Shown: positions 34,901 through 45,300 of the stretch, in pieces
Numbering within the stretch: the stretch's first letter is position 1
Layout: each line of letters opens with the position of its first letter
Assembly (NCBI RefSeq): GCF_021991875.1
Contig: NZ_JAHLKR010000024.1
Location: forward strand, 50,289 to 114,288
Direction of reading: 5' to 3'
DNA length: 64,000 nucleotides
Source of the DNA: Mycetohabitans sp. B8
GTDB lineage: Bacteria; Pseudomonadota; Gammaproteobacteria; Burkholderiales; Burkholderiaceae
Program-made: the position numbers and the translations under genes
The notes under the pieces: model-generated
What the model saw: only the letters and a program-made list of their open reading frames with translations
Databases searched by the model: none
Told to the model about the DNA's origin: nothing

Positions 34901-36304
34901 TTCCAGGCCGACGGGGTACTGTTGCTCAGCGGCCACGCAGGCTTGCAGCGCAAGACACGGATAAGTCAAGCCCATCAGCGCGGGTTTGCCATCAACGAGA
35001 TGATCCGCCAGATGGGGCTCGACCGCGTCAAATCGATAGCGCGCGGGTTCAGCTGCGCCGCGCGCCTGCGTGAGCGGTGTGGATTCGGATGTCGAGGCGG
35101 CCGTCCAATTCTGGTCCGCACGTACGGGTACAGTATCCCGGAAATGTTGAAGCAGTTCGTCGATCGTGTTGTACTCAAACAGCAGTGTTGGATTGAGACG
35201 CCGGGACAGCAAACGCTCGACGTCCTTCAAGATCATCAGCATCTGCGCGGAACTCAAACCCATGTCGAAAAAGCCGCGATGCACGTCAATCGATTGCGGC
35301 GCGACGCCAAGATGGACAGCGAACACGTCGCATAAATGCTGCTCCAGCCCAAGCGCGTCACCCTCATCGGCCACACGCTCATGCGAAGGCGAGGTGGCCG
35401 TGCGTGCGCTGCGAATAGACGCGTCGCGCGCGCGGCTGGCGTCGCTATGGGCCTGCAGTGGCATCGGCGACGCACCGATCCCACCTCTCACACGCTTGCC
35501 GGTAAGCTCGGCCAGCGATGCGAGCCAATGCCCCGCTTCATCGTAGAAATCAATATCGAGCTTGCGGATGTCGTGGCTGACCTGGATACGATCGAGCCGC
35601 ACCCGCGCAATGCATGCGTCGCGAAGCGGCGCGCGGGCGCGAAACGCACCGTAGTGCAACGGCAGGTACAGCGCGTCGTCTGCAGTCACTTGTTCATCCG
35701 CAACGGATGCTGGAAGCGCCGTTTCAAGGATCGACGACGCAACGGCTGCGCCGTCGATGAGCGTTGGATGAAACGTGGCGTGTGCGAGCAGATGTCGCTG
35801 CGCCGGCGGCACGCTCAGCTCAATCAGGCAGCCCCAATCGAATCGGCGCGCAACGCCGTGCGCATGCATTAATCCATCGTGTGACAATCCGCGCTCACGA
35901 GCTCGCCTGTAAAGTGTCGCAAGATCGAACCGGCGTTCAGGCGCAGCACCAAACTCGGCGAGGTCGAGATCAGGTTCGGTACGCGCCGCGCTCGGATGCA
36001 GCTCGGCCGTGCAGTAACGCTCAGTGGGCATGCCGTCGGGCGCGACGTCGATTGCATAGGCGCCGCCATCGAGGCGGCTCACACCAATCGTCAAGGGCAC
36101 ATCGTCACTAGCAACGATGAGTGGCCGATAGATGACCACGTCGCGCAATTCCGATCCGAAGCAATCGATCTGCAATGCATCACGCACGACGGTCATGAGC
36201 AGATCGATGTACGCGAGGCCAGGCAGCACCGGCTGGTCCTGCACCCTGTGATTGGCAATGACTGGGTGCGAAGCAGAGATAACGAGGTTAAATTCTTTTT
36301 TCAT
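28925..36304 (-). CDS. Trans-AT PKS C: DH-ACP-DH* / KS-KR-ACP / KS0
   Basis: The protein has 2459 residues and starts MKKEFNLVISASHP, overlapping the end of PKS B by 17 bases. A start 42 bases earlier is possible. Domains, approximately: DH 5-290 (HRVQDQPVLPG, with Gly to Asp in HxxxGxxxxP; catalytic Asp in FHPTLIDGAA); ACP 310-385 (MGLSSAQML); DH-like 420-690 (HLVDGKPALMG with Pro to Met; DPLLLNVCYQ with Asp to Asn), resembling enoyl-isomerase or shift domains; KS 700-1130 (DTMCSSS, EAHGTGT, NIGH, complete); KR 1545-1735 (TGGTRGLG; IDYAMAN); ACP 1835-1915 (YGLDSILM); KS0 1995-2410 with Cys retained (DTACSSA) but the His of HGTGT replaced by Asn (ETNGSGT). The protein ends about 50 residues later. 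It receives a beta-hydroxyacyl chain from PKS B, dehydrates it, extends and reduces once, and passes the chain through its own KS0 to the DH of PKS D. Confidence 0.96.
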   Translation of the reverse strand: MKKEFNLVISASHPVIANHRVQDQPVLPGLAYIDLLMTVVRDALQIDCFGSELRDVVIYRPLIVASDDVPLTIGVSRLDGGAYAIDVAPDGMPTERYCTAELHPSAARTEPDLDLAEFGAAPERRFDLATLYRRARERGLSHDGLMHAHGVARRFDWGCLIELSVPPAQRHLLAHATFHPTLIDGAAVASSILETALPASVADEQVTADDALYLPLHYGAFRARAPLRDACIARVRLDRIQVSHDIRKLDIDFYDEAGHWLASLAELTGKRVRGGIGASPMPLQAHSDASRARDASIRSARTATSPSHERVADEGDALGLEQHLCDVFAVHLGVAPQSIDVHRGFFDMGLSSAQMLMILKDVERLLSRRLNPTLLFEYNTIDELLQHFRDTVPVRADQNWTAASTSESTPLTQARGAAEPARYRFDAVEPHLADHLVDGKPALMGLTYPCLALQACVAAEQQYPVGLEEVRFHGGPLRLESGQGVGVEIRLERDANGQLRFLAQQRVDGTTDWTPCCEGQIGYAHAAEPAPLDWDAIVKDARELPRGEIERWFDTVPAFTIGPALRSIQRAFVLDDGALVSEVDLTGKRHALGLYLDPLLLNVCYQFDLSGDVSHDAAPTFVPFVIERLALWRPMTERAVVVTRPRQLNSSFITLDATIYDDAGRCVAALTNASLCQLVRREGAMVHSTHARPVAMNPGAVAVVGMAGRFPQARDLDAFWDNLREGRDCITEIPAERWDWRDYYSEGREPGTIVSKWGGFIDDADAFDPLFFQISPREAEVMDPLERLFLQHCWMAMEDAGYTRDTLRAPCKDGGANGRVGVYAGVMGQEYPLFALEAPQRMGLGGGTSSVATRMSYFCDFNGPAMAVDTMCSSSLVAIGSACQALASGAINAAFAGGVNLSLHPSKYLMLSRGQFISSKGHCESFGEGGDGYIPGEGVGVLMLKRLDDAQRDGDMIHGVIRAVAVNHGGRASGYTVPNPAAQAQVIRSAIEQAGVHAADISYVEAHGTGTKLGDPVEIAGLTKAFHEDDARRAIPAGSCRIGSVKSNIGHCEGAAGVAGVLKVLLQMRHGVIVPSLHSRSLNPAIDFSAAPFTVNQALIPWPDRDSDGNVRPRVAGVSSFGAGGVNAHAILESYSMPVDEHRVSADARWLIPLSAREWARLPVIAADLLAMIERRQLKDDALPSLAYTLQIGREAMEHRVATVVRSMQELCDRLRSLPADAQTGKGWYCGVASANRDAVRLYGDADAQALLHAWLDKANLHALAQVWIIGVTLDWRRLYRPAAGFAKPPRRMSLPSYPFKTERYWIAPADASTRTSATRQSHSPLAELFMTEWRPCSVPEVARSPRHNVQHGFILILTTDDTRALGERIAALRPGARLAHIDHLAEQVEQLCKPNSHALAYVVDLTALDAAHAQRGATYVERWLPGLQRLVEHLRSSGARFLSVTRYLEALARPESAEPTPHAALVACLYRSLGFEYPRLESGHLDIDLHDDASALPHQILAQLECDELEPRVCMRDGLTYLPRFVPLQASESAQSFEFPETHTLWITGGTRGLGLLCAQHFVEHYGVRKLVLSGRESLPPTDRWPQILANPHDASVSPAVREKIAAIDALRRRGAKVLALNVELTDGRAMDDACATIVRELGPIGGVIHCAGVGDANPAWIRKNAADMQAVFAPKVAGLDGLCRAVRGQPLSFFIVYSSVCAALPSLATGQIDYAMANAYMDAFAQHRPELGIMSLQWPSWTQTGMGAMDTDVYRATGLVGLTNQEGLALLDRALALKRHAVVMPALVDPAMWPNASEPFQRGVVRAANGGAGEPSVVHLPASAADDDALAERTKTWLRALFAAELKMSLADFDTSVDFSHYGLDSILMAQILHTINVELELDLAPSLILEQPNLAALSAWFLKNEQASLARYFADAVAGTKTSTKTGADVPETAADVAPDATSLDALDHVPGAIDNAVRAAAVHTTRNALPESDVGRRPVASGNPPREVVNDIVVVGMSARFPGAPNLTEYWRLLSEGHSAFSLMQAGAGGAGPSRFIGALDHRGEFDRETFHIPVEDFDAMDPQALMVLEECVNLWAHAGYCHDDVKGSATGVFLGGRARASLDPVALQAARNPIVVAGQNYLAANVSHFFDLSGPSLVIDTACSSALVGMQLASQALRAGEITAAIVGGIHLLDVQSTHGVFEQRGLLSAGDQFHLFDERADGIIVSEGVGLVLLKTAEQARLDGDTVYARISALSCNNDGRTAGPATPNLERQMALMRKVLAQSGLTASQINYIETNGSGTKVTDLLELKAIDAIYGRGAATASAAWRPPCALGSIKPNIGHPLCAEGIASFIKAVLMLYHGRVVPFLSGQQALRHFDLDASPFYFPRDMAVLPDGQELTIAINCFADGGTNAHAILQRADVPAHAPLHSPLTPPPLRRQAQAVHTPFIEFARARDAHTPNMRATTMIWEQFQ

Positions 36305-39300
36305 GAATCGCGCCCCAGCTCGACTGAATCGGTAAGTAATTGGCATGCATTGCGCTGTTCCGAGCGGCTACACGATACAGCGGCGCATGCGTGTTTGGCG
36401 GCTGCGTTCTGGCAAAGGTCTGACGCCGCAGTTCGGGTGGCGGCAGCGCGTGACGACGCTGCACATACCCCGCATTCGGCACGAATTCCTCGACGATAAC
36501 GTGGCAATTCGTTCCCCCATCAGGAAAGCAACTTTGTGCAGCGACTCTCGGTGCGCCCGCTCCTCCTTGCCAGTCAAGCGGCTCACGATTGAAGCGCACA
36601 CGCGACGAACCAAAGTCGTAATGCTCGAACGGTTGCTCGGCGCATAAACTCGGCGGAATTTGGCCGTGATGCACACTCAGTGCGCAGCGCACGAAACCGG
36701 CAAGCCCCGCCGTTAGAAGCAAATGACCGACGCTCGGCTTGACCGAGCCAAGCAGACACGATGCAAGCCGCATGTCGTCGAGCTGATAAACTTGTGCGAG
36801 CGCCTTGATTTCAACCGCATCGACAACCGCCGACCCACCGCCGTTAACTTCGATGTAGCCGATGTCCGTCGCGGACTTGCCCGCCACTTCGAGCGCTCGC
36901 CGCATCACGTCACGCTGCGCATTTAAGTTCGGTGAGCCCGGGCCGAGCGTACGTCCGTCGTTATTGACCGCCAGCGCCTTAACGACCGCATAGACGCGGT
37001 CACCGTCCGCTTGCGCCCGCTCAAGCGATTTGCACACGAGCGCGACGACACCCTCGCCGAGCACGTCACCCGCTGCATCGCGGTCAAAAATGCGAAACAC
37101 GCCGTCGGGGCTCAGGATGTTGCGCGCTGCGAACAGGTCATGCGCTTGTGATGTCGTCAGCAGGCTTGTCGCGCCGACCAACGCCATGTCGATCGAGCCA
37201 CCGCGCAGCGCATCGAACGCGAGCGACATCGCCGTCAAACCAGACGAGCACGCGGTATCAACGACCATGCTTGGGCCCGTGAAGTTAAAAAAGCGCGAAA
37301 TGTTGCTCGCCAGATAATTCTGGCCCACACCGAGAATGGGATGTGCGGCCGCCGCAAGACCCTGCGCATCTGCGGTAACCTGCAGCCGCCCACCGATGTA
37401 TACGCCGACTGGTCTGCCAGATAACTCGTCGCGCGCATAGCCAGCGTCACACAGCGCTTTCAGGCTTTCTTCCATCATCAGCCGCGCCTGTGGGTCCATT
37501 ACCGCCGCATCTGAGGCGTGCAACCCGAAGTACGTCGAATCGAAACCGCTAATATCGTCGAGCCAACCCGCGTAGATTGGTTTCCCATGGCCGCTTGGCC
37601 AACGAGCGTCGCGCATCGGCGAGATCGCCGAGCGTCCACTCGTCTGCAACCGCCAAAACGCATCGACGTCCGATGCGCCAGGCAAACGAAGCGCAAGACC
37701 AATGATCGCGATATCACTCGTGCGCACATGGGATTGTGCCGAGCTCGGACTGACGACTTCGACTGCCGCTTTCTCAGCTGTCTCGGTTTGGGTGGCGGTG
37801 GTCCGGGCGTTCAACGCTGTAGCATCGCCCACCTCCTTGGCATCACCCACCTCCTTGCGTACGCCGTGCTCGAGTACCGCACCTGCATCACCAAAGTGGT
37901 GAGTAAGCGCCGCCTCATGCGCGCCGACCAAATGCTCGCAAAGCGAGCCCAGCGTTGTGTACTCGAGCATCAGCGATGGATCGAGCTTCTTGCCCGTTAG
38001 CGCACTCATCCGTGCAATCAACTGCAACACCATCACAGACTCAATGCCGTAGTCGGCAAACGACACATCGCGGTCTGCCACCTGCTCGGCAGTGAATTTC
38101 AGTTCGTCGATCAGCATCTCGCGCACCCAAGCTTCCGTCGCCACAAGCAAACGTTCGCGCGCCGCGGCATCGGGTGCTGCGACATCGGGTGCTGTGACAT
38201 CAGGCGTCGGCTGTGGCCGTACGGCGGATGTAGCGGTGTGCGCAAGAACGGGGAGTTCAGCGATGAGCGCGTTCGGGTCGAAGCGATCCGCATCGACTCG
38301 GCACGGCGCCAGGACAGCCGGCCCGTCAACGCTCACCGCCAGGGCGACGCAACGGTCAAGCAGCGCCAGCCCACTGCGTGTCGGAATCGGCTTCAGCCCA
38401 CTCATGTCGAACGCGGGCATCGCATTGCCCACTGCCATGCCAGTCTCTGCCCACGCGGGCCACTGCAGCGAACGCACACCTACGTCCCCTAGCGCATGAC
38501 AATGCTGTGCAAAGCAGTCCATGTACGCATTCGCCATCGCGTAGTCACTTTGTCCGGCGGCGAGCCGCGGCGCCAACGCGGACACCGATGAGAACATCAT
38601 GAAAAAGCGCAGTCGGTCGCCCTTGACGCGCTCATATAGCGCCGCAAGACCTGCCATCTTTGGCGCACAGACGGCCGCGATCTCCGCTGGTGGCTTGCCG
38701 ACGAACGCCGGATCAGCGCTCGTCAAACCAGCACAATGGAATACGCCCGTAATAGGACCCAGCGTACCTTCGATCGATGCAATGGCGGCAGCAACGCCAG
38801 CGTCGCCGTCGAGCGCACAGGCTGCGTAATGCACACGCACTCCGCACTCAATGAGCGCTTGCAATCGCGCGACTTTCTCAAGCGTGCGCACACCGACTTC
38901 GGCCACGTTGTGCGCAGCGAGCAAACGCGGCCAATTGTCGGGAGCAGGCAACACTTCGCGGCCAATGACAGCAATGGCGCCCACGCCTGCGCGCGCGACA
39001 TGCTCTGCCACCGCCGCGCCGAGACCGCCCGTGCCACCTGTGATGAGTACCACATCGTCGGACCGGTAGACGGTCGCTGATTCCACGTGCAATGGGGTGA
39101 GCGTACGCATCGCTGGCATAAAACGCTCGCCGCCGCGATAACAGCACTCGGTGACGGGCCCCGTCCGAAATTCGCGCTCAATTTGAGCAACAAGCCGGTC
39201 GGCCGTACGCAGGTCTTCGTCGGTGTCCATCATGCCAGAGCGCACAGACCGGTACTCCGCCGTCAGCATCCGATAAAGCCCCGTTATACGCGCGCCCTGC

Positions 39301-42300
39301 AAGGTTGCCGAGCCGCGCCACGCCGCCAACTGATACGTCACCTGCAGCAAGCTCGGGCCGTGCGTGCGGTGCGCTTTCAAGAAAGCCTGTAAAAGCGCGA
39401 TTTTGCCGAGCTCGGGTACAGCCGACGCTTCGTAGCCAGCATCGAGGGCGGTCACATCAATCACGCCCAACGGCCGTCGCGACAGCCGCATCGAGAACGA
39501 CTGGTAGGCAGCCAATCCGCTGTCTTCGCTGTCGAAATCGACGTCCATTGCCGATGCGTCGAGGGCGTTTGCGCCATGCACGGCATAATGCTTTTCGATG
39601 TGCTCGCCGGCTCGCACGAAGAGCGCGCGCGCCAAGTCGTACGTCGCAGGCGTGCAAAGGATCAGCAGCGCGCCCTCCTCCGGTCGAGGACCGGACTCCG
39701 GTACGAGGTTGTCCGGCGTACGCCGCCAGGTGCGCGCCAGGATCGTGTTGTCGTCGCTCGTCTGCGAAGCCGCGCGGTGCACATGGGCGTCTAAGTCGAC
39801 GGGCGCCCAGTAACGCTCCTTCGCGAACGGATACAGCGGCAACCTGACCCGGCGTGGCGCGGCGCCCGTGCGATACTCGGCCCAATCGACGGCCGCACCG
39901 CCGACCCACGCGTGCAACACCGCATCATGACTAGCGTCGGCGGGCATGGAAGGACCGCCCACCTTGGCTTTCGCGCGATACAGCACCGCATCGGTAGGCA
40001 TACGCCACGCGAGCACGGCGCCTGATCCCAGGTCGGCAAGCGCAGCCTCGATCTCGTGCCAACCGTCGCGCACGGCGCGCAAGCGGCGTGCTAGCTCGTC
40101 AAGTGAATCAGCCGAGAAGGCGAGGCGCTCGCGCATCGCTTCACGTCCGACCTGAAGCGTGTACGCGATACCCGCACAATCGCGCAGCGTTCCTCCATCG
40201 ATGGCCGCGATCAATTGCTCGACGTTCGTGAGAAGTTGTACGGCGGTGCGCGCTGATAGCGGCACGAACCACGGCGCACTCGCGTCGGCACGTGCTGGCG
40301 GCACATCATCGATGTGCTCGCGCACGATGAGATGCGCGTTCGAGCCTCCCGCTCCGAATGACGAAATAGCCGCGATGCGTGGCTCCCCTATCGGGGTGGG
40401 CCAGTCGGCAAGTTCGCGCTGCAGGCGAAACGGTGTTTGATCAAAGTTGATGTTTGGATTCGTCACGTCCACGTGCAACGACGGCACCAGCGTGCGATGT
40501 CGCATCTGCAGCAGGATTTTCGTGAGCCCAGCCATGCCGGCAGCACTTTCAGCATGCCCAATGTTGGATTTGACCGAGCCGATCGCACAACGCGCCGATG
40601 CAGGGTCGCGGCCCGCGAATGCACGCGTCAGTCCCGAGATTTCAATCGGATCACCCAACGCCGTGCCCGTGCCATGCGCCTCCACGTAGCTGATCGCTTT
40701 GGGCTCGACGCGTGCGCGCCGCAATGCATCCGCGATGAGCGCCGCCTGCGCGTTCGGATTCGGCACTGAATAACCATTGGTCTTGCCACCGTGATTGACC
40801 GATGACGCGCAAATGATGCCGTGAATCAGGTCGCCGTCAGCCAGCGCATCGTCCAGCGGCCGAATCAGCACAGCGCCAACGCCTTCGCCAGGAACATAAC
40901 CGCTGCCGCCTTCGCCAAAGCTGCGGCACCGCCCGTCCTCGGACAAGAAGCGCCCCTGTCCGAGTACAAGGTACTTGTTCGGATGCACAGTAACGTTGAC
41001 GCCACCTGCGATCGCGAACGCGCACTCACCGGCCGCAATGCTCTGGCACGCAAGATGAATCGCGCTCAGTGATGACGAGCACATTGTGTCGAGCGTGACG
41101 CTCGGCCCGTGAAAATCACAAAAGTACGACACGCGGTTGGCAATCGACGCGATATTGCCCGGAATCGCGAGCGGCTGGCCAAGCGCAGTCTGCTGCGCAC
41201 CGTATAGCTGATACTCGTTGTACATCGTGCCGACAAATACGCCGACGGCCGCCCCGTCAAGTCCTTGGACACCTCCGTGCGGCATACGCCGGCGCGCCGC
41301 AGCGGCAATCGACGCTCGCGTGTAGCCCGCGTCCTCGAGTGCGTGATACGCGCACTGCAAGAACAGTCGCTCCTGCGGGTCCAGAACTGCTGCCTCGCGC
41401 GGTGAAATGTTGAAGAAGACCGTGTCGAAGCAATCAACGTCGTCGATGAAACCTCCCCACTTACCGTACGTCGTGCCCGGCCGGTACTCACCCGTGTGGA
41501 AATAGCGATCGTGATCCCAGCGCGCACGCGGAATCTCCGTGATGCAATCACGGCCCGCACATAGATTTGCCCAAAATTCGTCAAGATTGCCGGCTTGTGG
41601 ATAGCGGCCACTCAGCCCAATGATCGCAAATGCGCCCACCGATTCTGCGCCGTTCGATGGCCCGTTGGCCCCAGCAGCAGGTGCGTCGTCTCCATCGGCC
41701 GCTTTCGGCGCGACCGCCGTACGCCCGGCACGCGTCGCTGGTTCGGATGATGCCTCGCCCGGTGCAGTGGCAACGTACGACGGCGCGAGCACGCTTGTCA
41801 GCTGCTCGGTATGTTGCTCAACGAAATAGCTGCATAGCGCGCCAAGTGTGCGGTACTCAAAGAACAATGTCTTTGACAGCGGGCCGAAAACCGTTTCCAG
41901 TTTGCCGGTCAGCCGGACCACCATAATCGAATCGATTCCGTAGCGCTCGAGCGGCTCGTGCTCGTGAATCCGATGGGGCGGCAACCCAAAGATATCAGCG
42001 AGCAGTTGCTTAAAGTAATCGATCGTCGCCACCAGAAGGTCACCGGCCGCGTGCGGCGACGCAACGTGCGTGTGACTATCGACATGCGCTGGTGTGCGAT
42101 GCTGACTGGATGAGCGTGCTGGCTCGACCGGTTCGGCAAGCCCAAAGCGCGCGAGCGCCGCGCGACGATCGCCTTCGGCAACAAGCATCTGTGTCTCGCC
42201 ACCGTGCAACCCCGCATGAAGCGCCGTCAGCGCTGTACGCGTGCCAAGCGGTCGGATCCCATGCTCGCGCCACAGTCGTGCCTCGGTTTGCGAATCGGGA

Positions 42301-45300
42301 CGCATGCGCCCTGCTTCCCAAAGCGACCAGTCGACAGACAACGTATGGCCACGCCGCTCGCCGCGCGCCACAAGCGCGTTGCGGTAATGCGCAAAGCCGT
42401 CGAGGAACGCGTTGGCGGCAGCATAATCCGCCTGGCCAACGTTGCCCGTCACGCCACTCGCTGATGCGCACAGCACGAACCAATCGAGTGCCAGATGTCG
42501 GGTCGCGTGATCGATGCACGCGACACCCGCGACTTTTGGCGCGAGCACACGCGTGAACTCGGTCGCACGCTTGTTGACGATGAAATTATCCTCGATCACC
42601 CCAGCACAGTGAATCACGCCGTCGAGCCGACCGTGCGCAGCCTCGATCGCAGCAACGAGCCCCTGCGCCTCATCGAGCCGGGACACATCGGCTTGCCGGT
42701 ATTCAATGCGGCCGCCGAATGGCTCGAGCGCGGCGCGCTCCGCCTCGCCAAGTGCGGCACGCCCCGCAAGCACGACACGCGCCTCGGGCGCCGCCTCGAC
42801 AATATTGCACATCAAGAGGTGCCCTAGCTTACCCGCGCCGCCCGTGATGAGATAGCACGCGCCGTTACGCCACACGGGGCGCGCATTCTCCTCTATCGCG
42901 GCAACGGACCAGACTGGAATTTTGCGGCGTGTGCCGTCAAGCCAAACGACCTTGTGCAGGGAATCAGCCGCCGCCCGTGCAACCTCCTGTAACGCCGCTC
43001 GATCAAGGACATCCACCGCGACGACCTGGCCGCGCAGCCGTGGATTCTCCTGCTGAGCCGTCTTCAGTAAGCCGTCGAGCGCGAGTACGAGTGGATTGGC
43101 GGGCCAACCGACCGCGACAACCTGTAAATGAATGGGCGCCCGCCCACCCCCCTCGGCGAGATACGTGCGAATACGCTCAAAGACAGCGACCGCCGCCACC
43201 TCAAACGCTTTCGCGAGTGCGAAACTGTCCGTGCCGTCCACCGGCACCGACAAAACTTCCGAGCGCGTATCGGGTATCTCGCGTGCCCGCTCGATGAGCT
43301 CACGCTCGTCGCCGTTTGCGGCGACGATCAACATGTCGCGACGCTCTCCAGCAATGGGCGCCCCTTCGTGCGGCTCGGCATGCGCTTGCTCAAGCCAGCG
43401 GCAAGACAACCGGATTGGCTCGCGCGCTGCGTCGCCTGCTGCCGTGCCAACCTGATACTCGGGTGCAATCTCGCGCGCTGACAAGCCACTGAGCCGAATG
43501 CGAAGCTTGCCATCGGCATCGTATAACTCAGCATTGAGCTTGCGCGTCGCTGCCTCACCCGACATCGTCAGCCGTGCCCACATGCGCGCACTCGTGGGAC
43601 CCAAAACGTCGGCCCGCTCGAGCGCAAACGGCACGTGCGACGGTACCGCACCCTCGCGCTGCAAGAACCATCCGGCGATAGCCTGCAACGCGCCATCGAC
43701 AAGCGCCGGATGCATCACGTGACGCAGCGTGCGTTCACCGTCTGTCACCGCCTCCCCGACGCGCCCCGATCGCGCGAGCTCATCAGTCGACACCCCTGCG
43801 GGCAGGTGCAGCAGCGCAAGACACTCTACCTCGCCGCAATGCACCCACTCGATCGCACGATAGCCGTCCCCGTATGCGAGACCGGCCACGCCAAACGCGT
43901 CATAGCATGCGGCGGCATCGACAGTACGCGGGCAACGCGCCTGAACAGCAGCGAGGTCGAGCGTCTCGACCAACATGCCATCGTCGTCCGCCGCCATTCG
44001 CGCAGAGATGACGCCCTGGCAATGGACCGTCTCGGCCGACATGCCACCCTCGTCCGGCCGGCTCGCGATCGTAAAAGAAAAGGCATCTGTCGCGCCGGGC
44101 GCGTGTGCATCGAGCCGTTCGACGCGGGTCTCGAGCGTTCGATGCTCGGTGTCATTCGATATAAAAGGCGCTATCCAGCCGATTCGGCTAAGCGATACAA
44201 CGGAAACATTCGCCCGCCGATGCGGCGGTAGCGCCCGCACGGCCGCTACGAGCGCCATTTCCAGATAAGCAACGCCCGGCAAGATGCGGCGGCCGTGGAT
44301 GAGATGGTCAGCAAGCACGGACTCGCGGCCGGTAAAAGACGACACGAAGCTCGGCGATCGTGCATCGTCGCGCCCTGGTGCATGGAGTAACGGATGCAAT
44401 GGCGTCTGCGTCGGCTGTTCTGGCACGGCCACGCGAACCCAATAACGCTGTCGCTCGAACGGATAAGTCGGCAGCGCATGGCGATCCGGTACGCGATCCC
44501 GGTAACGCAAGCGCCATGGGATCGTATAGCCCTGGCGATAAAAATCGGCAAGCGCGTACAGTGCTGCTTCGTGGCCGTCGGCGGTCAGATCACCGCTGTC
44601 GTCAGCGAGGTCGTCACCGAGCTGCTGCACGAGCATCTCGACCATCCGTTCAATGGCCGGTTGCCCGACATCGCGCCCGTCGTGCTTGCCGATGAACGCG
44701 CGGCCCTCAAACACTTCAGCGTGTAAGTCATCACTCAAGTTCGAACGCGCGTTCGCAGACGCGAGACGCTCGGCCAACAACCGCTGTAACAGTGCCGCTG
44801 CGGCAACGCGATCAGTCGTGACAATCGCACAGCGATACTCGAAGTGATGGCGGCCTTCCAGCAGCGTGTACGCAAGCGCCGACATATCGACCGGTACATC
44901 ACTGTTCAGGTAGTCGATCAACTGCCGAATGCGCTCACACAGCGACGCAATGGAGCGCGCCGACAACGCGAGCAGGTAGGCCGGCGCGGTTTGAAAGCGC
45001 TGCACCGCGCGCTGCTCGTGGGCAGCAAGATCGCGCATCACGACATGCGCGTTCGTACCACTCATGCCGAATGCGCTAACCGCGCCGTAGCGAAGCCGCT
45101 GCGTGTCAGCGGGCCAGGCGCGCGCTTCGGTGTTCACAAAGAGCGCGCTCTCGCTCCAGTCGACGAACTCATTTGGCGTATCAAAATGTAGGCTAGGCGG
45201 AATCACGCCATGGCGCAGCGCCGACATAAGGCACAGCGCACTGACAAGGCCTGACGCTGCAAGCGTGTGCCCGAAGTTCGTCTTGGTCGACGTGAGCGCG

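Noticed and set aside
36800..36860. EVNGGGS in the last KS of PKS B as a sequencing error
   Set aside because: The second KS0, in PKS C, shows the same His-to-Asn change. Both sit exactly at a KS/DH protein split, so the change is biological.
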